A model generated the notes under the pieces. It had not been told where the DNA came from, did no database searches, and was given only the letters and a program-made list of their open reading frames with translations. A DNA stretch of 37,325 nucleotides from Dehalococcoidia bacterium (GTDB lineage Bacteria > Chloroflexota > Dehalococcoidia > SHYD01): positions 1 to 37,325 of the forward strand of contig SHYE01000003.1 of assembly GCA_009692935.1 (NCBI GenBank). Direction: 5' to 3'. Position numbers and translations under genes: made by a program. Below are positions 24,297-32,710 of this stretch, piece by piece (position 1 is the first letter of the stretch; each line of letters opens with the position of its first letter).

Positions 24297-25247
24297 CTAG
24301 GAAGCCCCACCCGACACGGCAACCGGCGGCTTGGCCCGCCCTCGGCGCCAGCTCGCTGCGGCACCCAAGCCGGCAATACCCAGCAGCAGCACCCACCACG
24401 ACATCACGGTCACTCGCAGGCCGGCGTCGAGCACACGTACCAGCGCCTGGGTCGAGGTTTCCCACGACTCTTGGATGCTGCGGAGCGGGTCCCAGCCTTT
24501 GGGGCTCTCGGGCTTGCCGGGGATGACTGGGGACAACGAGATGGTGACAGTGGCCATGTCAGACGTGCGCTGCAGCACGTTGATGCGGCCCTTCAGCCGT
24601 TCGATCTGGCCACGCACCTGGCTGAGCTGGTTCTGCACCTTCAGGATCTCGTCGACTGTCTTGGCCTGGATCATCAGCGCTTGGAGCTGTGCTTCACTCG
24701 CCTCCAAGTTCTTGGCCTGGGCACCCAGGTCGGCGAACTCCTCCGTCACGTCACGGGTGGAGCCATTCTCGGCGGTGACCTTCACACCCAGCTTGCGGAG
24801 CTGATCCATGGCCTGGTTGTAGGCCTTAGCTGGCACACGGATCACCATGGTGGCGAAGTCTTTGTCGCCCTGCGCCCTGAGCGTGTTTTGCGAAACGTAG
24901 CCGCCGAGCCCCTCCGCCAAGCCGGTCACCGCCGCCACCGAACCCGTTACGGAGTCTACGTCGAGGCTGATCTGGGTGGTGTACATGATCATCCGGTCAT
25001 CGGTTGGGGCGGGAGCTGCAGCGCTATCACCACCCTTGGCGGGTACTCCTGACGGGGTTCCTTGGGAAAGCAGGGGGGCCTGCGCTGCGCGATCGCGTTC
25101 GACTGCAGAGGTGACCCCGTCCTGCAGAGAGCCGACTGGCCCGCCCGGTTCGCCGCCGATGCTCGGTGATGCGGCAGAACAGGCTGCGCTCAGCATTATG
25201 GCCGCAACAACCATGAACCTCCCTAATCGACGGACGCTGGTATGCAT
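24297..25247 (-). CDS. DUF4349 lipoprotein
   Basis: A 316-residue exported protein. The signal peptide MVVAAIMLSAACSAAS has a lipobox-like ending at Cys23. A low-complexity region follows, then the DUF4349 domain from IMYTTQISLDVDSVTGSVAA, with GGYVSQNTLRAQGDKDFAT and VIRVPAKAYNQAMDQL. A coiled-coil stretch (QNLSQVRGQIERLKGRI region, about residues 185-230) comes before VTISL. A single hydrophobic helix (VMSWWVLLLGIAGLGAAA) near the C-terminus ends in a basic tail. The family is broadly spread and of unknown function; a membrane-surface sensor or anchor is one possibility. Confidence 0.85.
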   Translation of the reverse strand: MHTSVRRLGRFMVVAAIMLSAACSAASPSIGGEPGGPVGSLQDGVTSAVERDRAAQAPLLSQGTPSGVPAKGGDSAAAPAPTDDRMIMYTTQISLDVDSVTGSVAAVTGLAEGLGGYVSQNTLRAQGDKDFATMVIRVPAKAYNQAMDQLRKLGVKVTAENGSTRDVTEEFADLGAQAKNLEASEAQLQALMIQAKTVDEILKVQNQLSQVRGQIERLKGRINVLQRTSDMATVTISLSPVIPGKPESPKGWDPLRSIQESWETSTQALVRVLDAGLRVTVMSWWVLLLGIAGLGAAASWRRGRAKPPVAVSGGAS

Positions 25248-25328
25248 ATCGTCCCTCCTGACGTATTGGCGAAACCCACGAGTCTCACCTTCTGCTAATA
25301 CCGATAAGCTATGCCAAAGGTTACGGCA

Positions 25329-26705
25329 TCAGGACGCCAAGGGCAGCGTGAGCAAACCGTCCAGCGACTGGAGGATAGCCCGCACTCGGTCGGCGTCCGG
25401 ACGGTCTGCGTTATACACCACCTGGACGAAACGCAGGCTGGTCTCGATGGCGCCCACAGCTTCGTGCGAGAGGTAGGAGGGCTGCGGAGCCTTGCCCCAG
25501 GGGACTATGGCGCCACCGTTGCTCAGGATCACTCCGGCGAAGTCAACCTCGAACTTCGCCGTGGGTGGGATATCGACCAGTACGTCAAAGTCGCGCAGCG
25601 GCGGTGCACCCTCCCCCAGCGCCGCGGTGACGCGCCGGGCAATCGCAGCTTCGTAGTCGCGCTTCCGGTCGCTGTCTCGGAGTTGCAGGTCAAGGTCCGG
25701 GAGTGATGAACAGGGTATGGTCACCGCACGTTTGTAGAGCCTCCGTTGTTCTGTCCTGCCCAGCAGTTCCAGCGAAGGTGGCGGTGGCACGCCGGCCTCT
25801 TGCAGCAACTCACCGAGGCGAACCTCGAGCGTCGCGTCGGTGGCTAGGCAGAGCCGCCGCAAGCGCGGCTCTTGCACCGAGAGCCGCGTAAACCCGAGAG
25901 CCCGCAGGCTGTCTGCCACCGCACGGTTGAACATCGCCGAAGCAATGCGGGCAGCATGATGCCAGTAGACATACCGGAACATAAGGTACTTGGCGAATAC
26001 CACACTCTCGACGGTGCCGACGCCGTCTTCGGTCATCACCAGCTGGCCGGAATCTGGATCAACGCGCAGCGACGCTATGAGCCGCTGCACCTCGACGCGT
26101 CCGTAGGGCACGCCAGCATGATGGGCATCGCGATTGAGATAGTCCAGCTTGTCCATGTCCATGTGGCTATCGACCAAGCTGTGCAGGAACGGGGGAAGGC
26201 GCGGGTCTGCTCGTCCCGAGAGCAACCCCGTCACCAGGGCAACGTCCACCCCCCAGTCGTTGGTCAACACCTGTTGCAGCTCTGCGTCACCCTCAATCAG
26301 CGAGACCGAAAGCTCTCCATGATGCAGCCGGGTGCCGTTGAACGAGATCTCCTCCATCAGGTGCGAGTAAGGGAAGTGCCCCAGGTCGTGCAACATGCCG
26401 GCCGCGAGCGTTGCCCGCACAGCCTCCGGATCGATAGCCGCCACCGCCGTGAGGTGCTGCAGGGCAAGCCGCACCAGGTGATAGACGCCAATGCTGTGGC
26501 TGAACCTGCTGTGGGTGGCGCCCGGGTACACCAAGTGGGCTGGGGGCACCTGTCGGATGTGCCCCAACCGTTGCATAAGTGGCGTGTCCAACGTGCGATA
26601 GGCCGCAGCCATCAGCGGCACGCTGCCATAAACAGCATCACGAATGCTGTAGGGGCCGGGCTCGAAGAGGTAGGGGTGCAGGGCGATGCCGCTTGGCTCA
26701 GTCAG
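25329..26705 (-). CDS. HD-domain phosphohydrolase (dGTPase/SAMHD1-like)
   Basis: Members of this group remove phosphate from nucleotides or related molecules. LMQRLGHIRQVPPAHLVYPG, ATHSRFSHSIGVYHL and GMLHDLGHFPYSHLMEE carry the metal-binding H...HD motif. DSHMDMDKLDYLNRDAHHAG has the later conserved aspartate. The frame to 25329 gives 430 residues from GTG 26621, but the conserved SIRDAVYGSVPLM segment lies upstream of that. A CTG at 26703-26705, six bases after AAGGAG, would give 458 residues and include it. Substrate unknown; the protein is longer than minimal HD hydrolases because of its C-terminal region from about 250 onward. Confidence 0.8.
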   Translation of the reverse strand: MTEPSGIALHPYLFEPGPYSIRDAVYGSVPLMAAAYRTLDTPLMQRLGHIRQVPPAHLVYPGATHSRFSHSIGVYHLVRLALQHLTAVAAIDPEAVRATLAAGMLHDLGHFPYSHLMEEISFNGTRLHHGELSVSLIEGDAELQQVLTNDWGVDVALVTGLLSGRADPRLPPFLHSLVDSHMDMDKLDYLNRDAHHAGVPYGRVEVQRLIASLRVDPDSGQLVMTEDGVGTVESVVFAKYLMFRYVYWHHAARIASAMFNRAVADSLRALGFTRLSVQEPRLRRLCLATDATLEVRLGELLQEAGVPPPPSLELLGRTEQRRLYKRAVTIPCSSLPDLDLQLRDSDRKRDYEAAIARRVTAALGEGAPPLRDFDVLVDIPPTAKFEVDFAGVILSNGGAIVPWGKAPQPSYLSHEAVGAIETSLRFVQVVYNADRPDADRVRAILQSLDGLLTLPLAS

Positions 26706-26717
26706 TGCCTTCTCCTT
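26703..26717 (-). promoter_or_regulatory. Probable CTG start with strong Shine-Dalgarno for the HD gene
   Basis: On the minus strand AAGGAG (26717-26712) is followed after six bases by CTG (26705-26703). There is no in-frame ATG, GTG or TTG between the upstream stop (TGA, reading TGA TTC AAG GAG) and the GTG at 26621. Conserved family sequence lies in between, so a rare start is needed. Confidence 0.5.
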
Positions 26718-26785
26718 GAATCACGCAGTGGACCTTGACTTCATTGTATCGCCAGGGGCAGGCCCTCTCCGTGTAGACTGGGAAC

Positions 26786-27448
26786 ATGCGCCTGTTTTTG
26801 ATCCGCCACGGGGAAACCGACTGGAACGTCGAGGCGCGTATTCAAGGCGTGGCGGATATCCCACTGAACGAGCGCGGCCGGCGCCAAGCCGAATTACTGG
26901 GCGAGGCACTCGCGCGTGAACCCATTTCGGCTGTGTTCGCCAGCCCGCTGCAGCGTGCCCAGCACACCGCCGCATGCGTCGCGCTGCCCCATCGACTGGC
27001 CGTGCGCACCCACCCGGGGCTGGCCGAGCTGGATCAGGGCGTGCTGGAAGGGCTATTGGCTAAGGATTTGCGGGAGCACCCCGCAGGCATTGTGCAGGCG
27101 TGGGAGGCCGGCAACATGGCTGTTGTCATCCCAGGTGGCGAGTCGATGGAAGCGCTGCAGCAACGTGCGTGGTCGGCCATTGAGGCCATTCGCGATCAGG
27201 CTGGTCCGGACGGCGTGGTGGCCGTGGTCTCTCACAACCTCACCACCAAAGCCATCATCTGCTCGGCGCTGGGACTCCCGCTCATTACCTACCGCCGGCT
27301 GCGTAAAGACAACGGCTCGGTGAGCGTCCTGGAGTTTCAGGCTACCCATAACGTGCTGATGCGCCTGAACGACGTCTCCCACTACGCCACGCTTGATGCA
27401 CTCGGCACGACGAATGCCCCGCCAAGTGCACCGGCCAAGCGAGGGTAG
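26786..27448 (+). CDS. Histidine phosphatase (phosphoglycerate mutase-like)
   Basis: A 220-residue enzyme of the RHG superfamily. LFLIRHGETDWNVEARIQGV carries the phospho-accepting histidine; PLNERGRRQAELLGEAL and VFASPLQRAQHTAA follow. The second histidine lies in VVAVVSHNLTTKAII. Members include cofactor-dependent phosphoglycerate mutase, alpha-ribazole phosphatase and broad phosphatases. The length and DIPLNERG start fit the CobC/GpmB group rather than the glycolytic GpmA. It starts divergently from the HD gene. The last 15 residues are low-complexity. Confidence 0.9.
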   Translation: MRLFLIRHGETDWNVEARIQGVADIPLNERGRRQAELLGEALAREPISAVFASPLQRAQHTAACVALPHRLAVRTHPGLAELDQGVLEGLLAKDLREHPAGIVQAWEAGNMAVVIPGGESMEALQQRAWSAIEAIRDQAGPDGVVAVVSHNLTTKAIICSALGLPLITYRRLRKDNGSVSVLEFQATHNVLMRLNDVSHYATLDALGTTNAPPSAPAKRG

Positions 27449-27489
27449 CGTAACAAGCGATTAGCCACCGCGTTACCGATTGCAGAGCG

Positions 27490-27900
27490 ATGAACTTCTT
27501 CCCCCGTATCTCCTTCCCAACCCCTTTTGGCCCATCGACACGAGCGATCGTGACCCTGGCGAGCGCCGCTATCGTGGTGTTCTACACCTTCGCCGTCGGC
27601 CAACGGGCCATCCATACGCTTGAGCTGCAGCAGGAGGCCGCGACGCTGGAGCGTCAAAGCACCGCACTCAAGCTGCGGGGCCTTGAGCTGGCCGCAGAAC
27701 GTCAGCGCCTGCTGGACGGTACCGACGTGGAGACCATTGCCCGCCGTGAGCTGAACTACATCAAGCAAGGTGAGGCCGCAGTGGTGGTTCTACCCACGGC
27801 CGCAGCCATCGAGCGTGCTCGCCTGGCGGCCGAACCCCCCCAGCGCCCAGCCGAGCGGTCCCTCTGGGAATCGCTCTTGAAGGTGCTCACCGGCGGGTAA
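27490..27900 (+). CDS. FtsB/DivIC-like septum-formation protein
   Basis: A 136-residue bitopic membrane protein. One N-terminal transmembrane helix (IVTLASAAIVVFYTFAVG) is followed by a coiled coil from about residue 45 (LELQQEAATLERQSTALKLR) and the family's short C-terminal motif region DVETIARRELNYIKQGEAAV. Such proteins link the early and late divisome with FtsL and FtsQ. It lies 16 bp before tilS, an arrangement known in other bacteria. The last 35 residues are poorly conserved. Confidence 0.8.
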   Translation: MNFFPRISFPTPFGPSTRAIVTLASAAIVVFYTFAVGQRAIHTLELQQEAATLERQSTALKLRGLELAAERQRLLDGTDVETIARRELNYIKQGEAAVVVLPTAAAIERARLAAEPPQRPAERSLWESLLKVLTGG

Positions 27901-27915
27901 GCGCTGGCTTCCACC

Positions 27916-29382
27916 ATGCCTGCCGCTGCATCCAAAGTCGTCCAGCACCGGGTCATCGCCCCGCTCCGCCGAGCGCTACAGACTGCCCTGCAGGGAAGGC
28001 CGGAAACGCTGCTGGCCGGCGTCTCCGGCGGGCCCGACTCGCTCTGTCTACTGCACGGTCTGGCGCAGTTACGGAGGACACTCCCAATCCGGTTGCACGT
28101 AGCGCACCTGGATCACGGCCTGCGCGGACAAGCCGGGGCCGATGACGCCGCCTTCGTGCGTGAAACGTGCAGGGCCCTCGATATCCCCTGCACCACGGAA
28201 CGCCGCTCCGTCAGCGAGTATCAGGCCACACACCCAGAGGTTACGTCGGTTGAAGCGGCAGCCCGCAACGTCCGCTACAGCTTCTTCCACGATGTGGCGG
28301 CCGCCATTGGCGCTGCCGCAGCGGTCACCGGCCACACGCTCGATGACCAAGCCGAAACCGTCCTCATGCACCTCATCCGAGGCGCTGGCTCCACCGGCCT
28401 ACGGGGTATGCAAGCGGACAGCATCGCCCAGACCGAGGCCGGACCGCTGCGAGTTCTGCGTCCCCTCCTCGGTGTCTCACGGGCAGCGACGCCTGCCTAT
28501 TGCCGCAGCGCCGGCCTGCACCCTCGGGATGACGAGACGAACCAATCGCTGGACTTCACCCGCAACCGAACCCGCCTGCACGTCTTGCCAGTGCTGCAGC
28601 AGCTCAACCCAAAGGTGGTGGATGCTTTGGCCCAATTGGCGGTTCAAGCGCAGCAGGACCACGCCTATTGGGATGCTGAAGTAGCCCGCACTCTTGCTGA
28701 GTTCGGCGAGCCATTCCAGACGGGCCTCCTGCTGGATCGTCGCCGGTTGCGCAGCAAACCTGCAGCTCTGGTCACGAGAGTGTTGCGGCGAGCAGCGATC
28801 GCGGTAACGCCCAATGCCGAAATCAGCTTCGATCACTCGGAGGCGTTGCAGGCATTAGTCAACGGCTCCTCCGGCAAGCTACTGTGGCTCCCCGGCATTC
28901 CGCTCTATGCCCTTGCCACCTATGCTCACCTCTTGCTGGTGCATGAACCACTCAACCTAGGGAGCCTGCCGCAGCCTCTGCCCGTTGCCGGCGTCAGCGA
29001 GCAGCGCTGGGGACCCTGGCAAGTGACGCTCGGCCCCATGACTGCTGCGACATCGAAGGGACACTGGCAGACACCCTTGACGGAGGAGCAAGCGGGCCGG
29101 GCGCATGTAGGGCATCGGGTTCCGGGGCAGCGGTACGGCCATCGTAAGCTTCAAGACGCGCTGGTGGACGCTGGCTGCCCGGAGCTGCTGCGCGACCACC
29201 TGCCGGTGCTCACCGACAGCGAGGGAACGGTGCTATGGGTTGCAGGTCTAGGCCCGGTGGCATCGCCGCCGCGGTCAGGCAGCGGCCCAGGGACTTTTCT
29301 CCAAGTGCGACCGGCCGATCGGCTCCTCGAAGGTGCCTTGCGGCTTTGGGAGGGCCGTTCCTATAATGACGAAGCCCGCTAG
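27916..29382 (+). CDS. tilS: tRNA(Ile)-lysidine synthetase
   Basis: A 488-residue enzyme that converts C34 of the CAU-anticodon tRNA-Ile to lysidine, so that it reads AUA. The PP-loop ATP site is SGGPDS at residues 37-42 (LLAGVSGGPDSLCLLHGLAQ). LDHGLRGQAGADDAAFV, TGHTLDDQAETVLMHLIRGAG and GMQADS are conserved N-domain elements. The TilS substrate-binding and C-terminal domains follow (VPGQRYGHRKLQDALVDAG near residue 400). It lies in an apparent run with the DivIC-like gene and the universal stress protein. Confidence 0.93.
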   Translation: MPAAASKVVQHRVIAPLRRALQTALQGRPETLLAGVSGGPDSLCLLHGLAQLRRTLPIRLHVAHLDHGLRGQAGADDAAFVRETCRALDIPCTTERRSVSEYQATHPEVTSVEAAARNVRYSFFHDVAAAIGAAAAVTGHTLDDQAETVLMHLIRGAGSTGLRGMQADSIAQTEAGPLRVLRPLLGVSRAATPAYCRSAGLHPRDDETNQSLDFTRNRTRLHVLPVLQQLNPKVVDALAQLAVQAQQDHAYWDAEVARTLAEFGEPFQTGLLLDRRRLRSKPAALVTRVLRRAAIAVTPNAEISFDHSEALQALVNGSSGKLLWLPGIPLYALATYAHLLLVHEPLNLGSLPQPLPVAGVSEQRWGPWQVTLGPMTAATSKGHWQTPLTEEQAGRAHVGHRVPGQRYGHRKLQDALVDAGCPELLRDHLPVLTDSEGTVLWVAGLGPVASPPRSGSGPGTFLQVRPADRLLEGALRLWEGRSYNDEAR

Positions 29383-29414
29383 CGAATCCCCGCACCGCCA
29401 CTCACGAGTCGCAG

Positions 29415-29882
29415 TTGCCTCCCAGCCTGTTCAACCGAACGCCGCAACCACCTACCTACCGCATTCTTGTGCCGCTTGGCGGGAACCCTTCCGACGAGGT
29501 CGCCCTGCGTTTGGCGTGCGACATCGCTAAGAAGGAAAAAGGCAGAGTGCAGGCCGTGTACGTGATTGAAGTACGACGAACGCAGGCCCTCGATGCCGAG
29601 TTGCCGCCTGAGCTTGAACAAGGCGAGGTCATCCTGCGCGAAGCAGAGGCGCTGGGATCGCAGCTGCAAACCGAGATCGACACTGAACTGCTGCAAGCAC
29701 GCGAGGTGGGCCCCGCGGTTGTGGACGAGGCCTGCGACCGGGGGGTGCAGTTGATTGTGATGGGGTTACCGTATAAACGGAAGTTCGGCGACTTTAGCCT
29801 TGGCCGCAGCGCACCATATATTCTCAAGCATGCGCCGTGCAGGGTATGGATTCTGCGCGAACCTCCGGCGGCAGCGGAGTAG
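29415..29882 (+). CDS. Universal stress protein (UspA family)
   Basis: A 155-residue small alpha/beta protein. The N-terminal strand is YRILVPLGGNPSDEVALRLA, and the ATP-binding-type C-terminus is LIVMGLPYKRKFGDFSLGRS followed by APYILKHAPCRVWILREP. No good Shine-Dalgarno is seen; the start at TTG 29415 is tentative. It is 32 bp after tilS and 21 bp before the first TrkA-type gene. USP-domain proteins near potassium transport regulators suggest a stress- or nucleotide-linked signal. Confidence 0.88.
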   Translation: MPPSLFNRTPQPPTYRILVPLGGNPSDEVALRLACDIAKKEKGRVQAVYVIEVRRTQALDAELPPELEQGEVILREAEALGSQLQTEIDTELLQAREVGPAVVDEACDRGVQLIVMGLPYKRKFGDFSLGRSAPYILKHAPCRVWILREPPAAAE

Positions 29883-29903
29883 TCGCGTCATGGGGAGCTT
29901 TAC

Positions 29904-30308
29904 ATGCGTGTGGTGATCATGGGCTGCGGCCGTGTGGGTTCCACCTTAGCCGCGAATCTCGACCAAGGCGGCCACGAGGTCACCATCGTTGATTTGGATT
30001 CGAGCCAGTTCCGCCGGTTGCCCGCAGGCTTCGGCGGACGTTCGCTGGTAGGTAACGGCATCGACCAAGATGTGCTACGGCGAGCCGGTATTGAAGAGGC
30101 TGATGCGTTTGTGGCGGTGACACAGGGAGACAACCACAACGTCTTGGCATCACAGATCGCGAAGCATGTGTTCAGCGTTCACAACGTCATTTGCCGGATG
30201 TACGACCTAGTGCGTGAGGAGTTCTACCAGGATCTCGGCCTCACGACGATATCGCCCACCAAGGTCATTAGCGGCATGATTGGCGACATGCTGCATCACC
30301 CGGAGTAG
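29904..30308 (+). CDS. TrkA-N (RCK) domain protein, single domain
   Basis: A 134-residue Rossmann-fold protein. MRVVIMGCGRVGSTLAANLD is the nucleotide-binding glycine motif, and TIVDLDSSQFRRL holds the acidic ribose-binding residue. GNGIDQDVLRRAGIEEADAF is typical of the TrkA-N domain, which gates potassium channels or transporters in response to NAD(H) or nucleotides. It lacks the C-terminal RCK domain present in the next gene. It lies six bases before that gene, so the two probably form a complex. The membrane channel subunit (TrkH/KtrB) is not in the window. Confidence 0.9.
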   Translation: MRVVIMGCGRVGSTLAANLDQGGHEVTIVDLDSSQFRRLPAGFGGRSLVGNGIDQDVLRRAGIEEADAFVAVTQGDNHNVLASQIAKHVFSVHNVICRMYDLVREEFYQDLGLTTISPTKVISGMIGDMLHHPE

Positions 30309-30314
30309 CTGCCC

Positions 30315-30977
30315 ATGTACATCATCCTTGTCGGCGGTGGGAAAGTCGGGTTTCATCTCGCCCGTGCGCTGCTCAGCGAGGGCCACGAAGTGTTGGTCAT
30401 TGAGCGCGACCGGCGGAAGTGCGTTAGCATCAACGATGAACTGGGATCGGTCGTGCTGCAGGGCGACGGCTGTGAGGCCGCCATCCTGGCCGAAGCCGGT
30501 GCCAGCCGGGCCGACCTGGTGATTGCCGTGACCGGCGGCGATGAGGACAATCTGGTGGTATGCCAGCTTGCCAAGGGCAAATTCCACACTCCCAGGACTA
30601 TCGCCCGGATCAACAATCCCAAGAACGAAAGCATTTTCAAGAAGCTGGGCATTGACGATACGATCAGCAGCACGCAAGTGATCATGGAGCGCATCCAGGC
30701 GGAGATTCCGTCACACCCGTTGCTGCACCTTGCGTCGCTGGGCAGTTACGGTTTGGAATTGGTGAACCTGAGCGTGGCCGAGGGCGCCGCCGCCGCCGGA
30801 CACAAGCTACGCGATATTTCGCTGCCGCCTCAGACCGTGGTATCGCTCATCATCGGCGCCGACGGGCCACGGGTCCCGACCGGAGACACCCTTATCCAAA
30901 TCGGCGATGAGGTCATTGCCGTTACTAGAGTGGAGTCCGAAGACGCGTTGCGAGCACAGTTCGCGAGCCAGCACTAG
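30315..30977 (+). CDS. TrkA-type potassium uptake regulatory protein (N and C domains)
   Basis: A 220-residue protein. The N-terminal Rossmann domain begins MYIILVGGGKVGFHLARALL with VLVIERDRRKCVS; GDGCEAAILAEAGASRADLV follows. The C-terminal RCK_C domain spans about residues 140-215 (ELVNLSVAEGAAAAGHKLRD, then IGDEVIAVTRVES). These regulators bind nucleotides and control potassium flux. With the preceding single-domain gene it forms a two-gene unit. Its last bases are three before the pheA start. Confidence 0.92.
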   Translation: MYIILVGGGKVGFHLARALLSEGHEVLVIERDRRKCVSINDELGSVVLQGDGCEAAILAEAGASRADLVIAVTGGDEDNLVVCQLAKGKFHTPRTIARINNPKNESIFKKLGIDDTISSTQVIMERIQAEIPSHPLLHLASLGSYGLELVNLSVAEGAAAAGHKLRDISLPPQTVVSLIIGADGPRVPTGDTLIQIGDEVIAVTRVESEDALRAQFASQH

Positions 30978-30980
30978 CGC

Positions 30981-31823
30981 ATGCCCCCCCGACGCGTTGC
31001 CTATTTGGGCCCAGTTGGCACCTTCAGCGAAGCTGCCGCTCGCCTTTACGCCCCAGCCGCCGAGCACCTAGCTCAGCCCAATACCGCCGCTATTGCTCAC
31101 GCGGTGGAACAGGGAGCCGCTGATGTGGGTATCGTCCCTATCGAGAACAGCCTTGAGGGTTCGGTGCCCGACACCCTCGATCTCCTGATCCACGAATCCA
31201 AACTGAGCATCTGCGCCGAGGTGGTGGTCCCGATCGTTCAGTGCCTGATGGTGAAGGCAGGGACAACGCTCGACCGCATCCGCACCGTTCACTCTCACCC
31301 GCAGTCCCTGGGTCAGTGCCGCCACTTCCTGGAGCGCACGTTGCCCCACGCCGAACAGATGGCGCATGTCAGCAATGCGGCTGCGGTTCAAGAAATGCTG
31401 AAGCGGGAGGACGCGGCCGCCATCGGGCCGGAGCGCTCGGCGGAGCTCTACGGAGCGCAGGTCCTCCAGCGCTGCGTTCAGGACCGCTCCCCCAACGACA
31501 CCCGCTTCGTGGTGCTGGCTGACGCCGATCACTCGCCGACAGGCAAGGACAAGACATCGCTCTGCTTCGAGGTGCAGGACCGCCCCGGAGCGCTGCTGAG
31601 TGTGGTCCAGGCGATCTCGGGCCGCGGCATAAACCTGCGGAAGATTGAGTCACGCCCCTCCAAGGAGCAGTTGGGGACGTATCTCTTCTTGGTGGACTTG
31701 GAGGGTCACCGGCTGGAACCCGCGGTAGCTGCCGCGCTGGACGAAATCCGCCAGTTCTGCCGCCCTGAGCACACCCGCGTCTTCGGCTCCTATCCCCGCT
31801 TCGAATCGGAGCGGCGGCCCTGA
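30981..31823 (+). CDS. pheA: Prephenate dehydratase
   Basis: A 280-residue enzyme that converts prephenate to phenylpyruvate in phenylalanine synthesis. The catalytic domain begins VAYLGPVGTFSEAAARLYAP, with IVPIENSLEGSVPDTLDLL and VHSHPQSLGQCR. The SPNDTRFVVL segment has the catalytic TRF threonine. The C-terminal ACT domain includes RPGALLSVVQAISGRGINL and the phenylalanine-binding KIESRPSKEQLGTY, so feedback inhibition by Phe is expected. It has no chorismate mutase domain. It follows the TrkA-type genes within three bases, an unusual partner set. Confidence 0.95.
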   Translation: MPPRRVAYLGPVGTFSEAAARLYAPAAEHLAQPNTAAIAHAVEQGAADVGIVPIENSLEGSVPDTLDLLIHESKLSICAEVVVPIVQCLMVKAGTTLDRIRTVHSHPQSLGQCRHFLERTLPHAEQMAHVSNAAAVQEMLKREDAAAIGPERSAELYGAQVLQRCVQDRSPNDTRFVVLADADHSPTGKDKTSLCFEVQDRPGALLSVVQAISGRGINLRKIESRPSKEQLGTYLFLVDLEGHRLEPAVAAALDEIRQFCRPEHTRVFGSYPRFESERRP

Positions 31824-31987
31824 CGCCGAAGTGAGGACGAGCCGGGCCATACGGCATGCGCCTTTGGCCTAGACTCCGCCCAAACGGCCCGATGGCGCGG
31901 CCCTGCGGTAGACGCCAGGCACCCAGGCCTAGCGACTAGCTCAAACCGGTCGCCGGCCATCGAATCGCGGGCGTCCCCCCATCTGAG

Positions 31988-32062
31988 GCCTTCGACCGCT
32001 CAGGCAACCGATGCCCCTGAAGGCGTGGTGTGGGGCGGGCTGTTTGCTGAGCTTGTCGAAGC
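31988..32062. repeat. Inverted pair of family 2 repeats in the pheA-fumB gap
   Basis: GCCTTCGACCGCTCAGGC (31988-32005) and GCTGAGCTTGTCGAAGC (32046-32062) are opposite-facing copies of the repeat at 3048. The 278-bp gap 31824-32101 between convergent pheA and the fumarase beta gene shows no gene. Pairing of the copies within a longer CCCCCA...TGGGGG arm could form a large hairpin that ends both transcripts. Confidence 0.5.
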
Positions 32063-32101
32063 GACCAGCAGGGTGGGGGCTGCCAATGCTGAGATAGTGA
32101 C

Positions 32102-32692
32102 TTAGCCGCCGCCACCGTTCGAAGTGCTCGTCGCGACGGCGCCAACTGGCGTGCGGCGCCACTTAGCCTTCCCCTCTTCCAACAGGTCGTGCCCCTCGGA
32201 ATCCACGCACACGATGACCGGGAGTTTCTCCACGGTGAGCCGGCGGATGGCCTCGGTGCCGAGGTCCTCGTAGGCGACTACTTCGGCCTTCTTGATGTGC
32301 TGGGTCAGGAACGCGCCGGTGCCACCGACCGCCATGAAGTAAATGGCGCCTAGGCCCTTCATCTTGGCGCGCAGTGCGGGCCCGCGCCCGCCCTTGCCGA
32401 GGGTCGCCAGCAGACCGAACGGCAATAATTCCTCCCAGAAAGCGTCCATGCGCATGCTGGTGGTAGGGCCCGCCGAACCGAGCGCTGCGCCTTCGCGCGG
32501 GGGCGTGGGCCCGGTGTAGTACACAATGTTGCCCTCAAATGATATCGGCGCTTGTCCGCCGGCCTTGAGGGTCTCGGCCATACGCTTGTGAGCGGCGTCG
32601 CGGGCGCTGTAGATCTCGCCGGTGATCTCGACGAGCTGGCCCACCTTGAGTGATCGGCGCACCTCTTCAGTAATCGGCGTACGGAGTTCCAT
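32102..32692 (-). CDS. Class I fumarate hydratase, beta (C-terminal) subunit
   Basis: A 196-residue subunit of the iron-sulfur fumarase/tartrate dehydratase family, which converts fumarate to malate. LRTPITEEVRRSLKVGQLVE, YTGPTPPREGAALGSAGPTT, MRMDAFWEELLPFG and LGKGGRGPALRAKMKGLGAI are conserved. The alpha subunit lies upstream at 34439-35284, separated by two alpha/beta hydrolase genes. The start ATG 32692 follows AAAGGAA. Tartrate dehydratase cannot be excluded by sequence alone, but mdh upstream supports fumarase. Confidence 0.9.
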   Translation of the reverse strand: MELRTPITEEVRRSLKVGQLVEITGEIYSARDAAHKRMAETLKAGGQAPISFEGNIVYYTGPTPPREGAALGSAGPTTSMRMDAFWEELLPFGLLATLGKGGRGPALRAKMKGLGAIYFMAVGGTGAFLTQHIKKAEVVAYEDLGTEAIRRLTVEKLPVIVCVDSEGHDLLEEGKAKWRRTPVGAVATSTSNGGGG

Positions 32693-32710
32693 AGGGGTTC
32701 CTTTCGGCCG

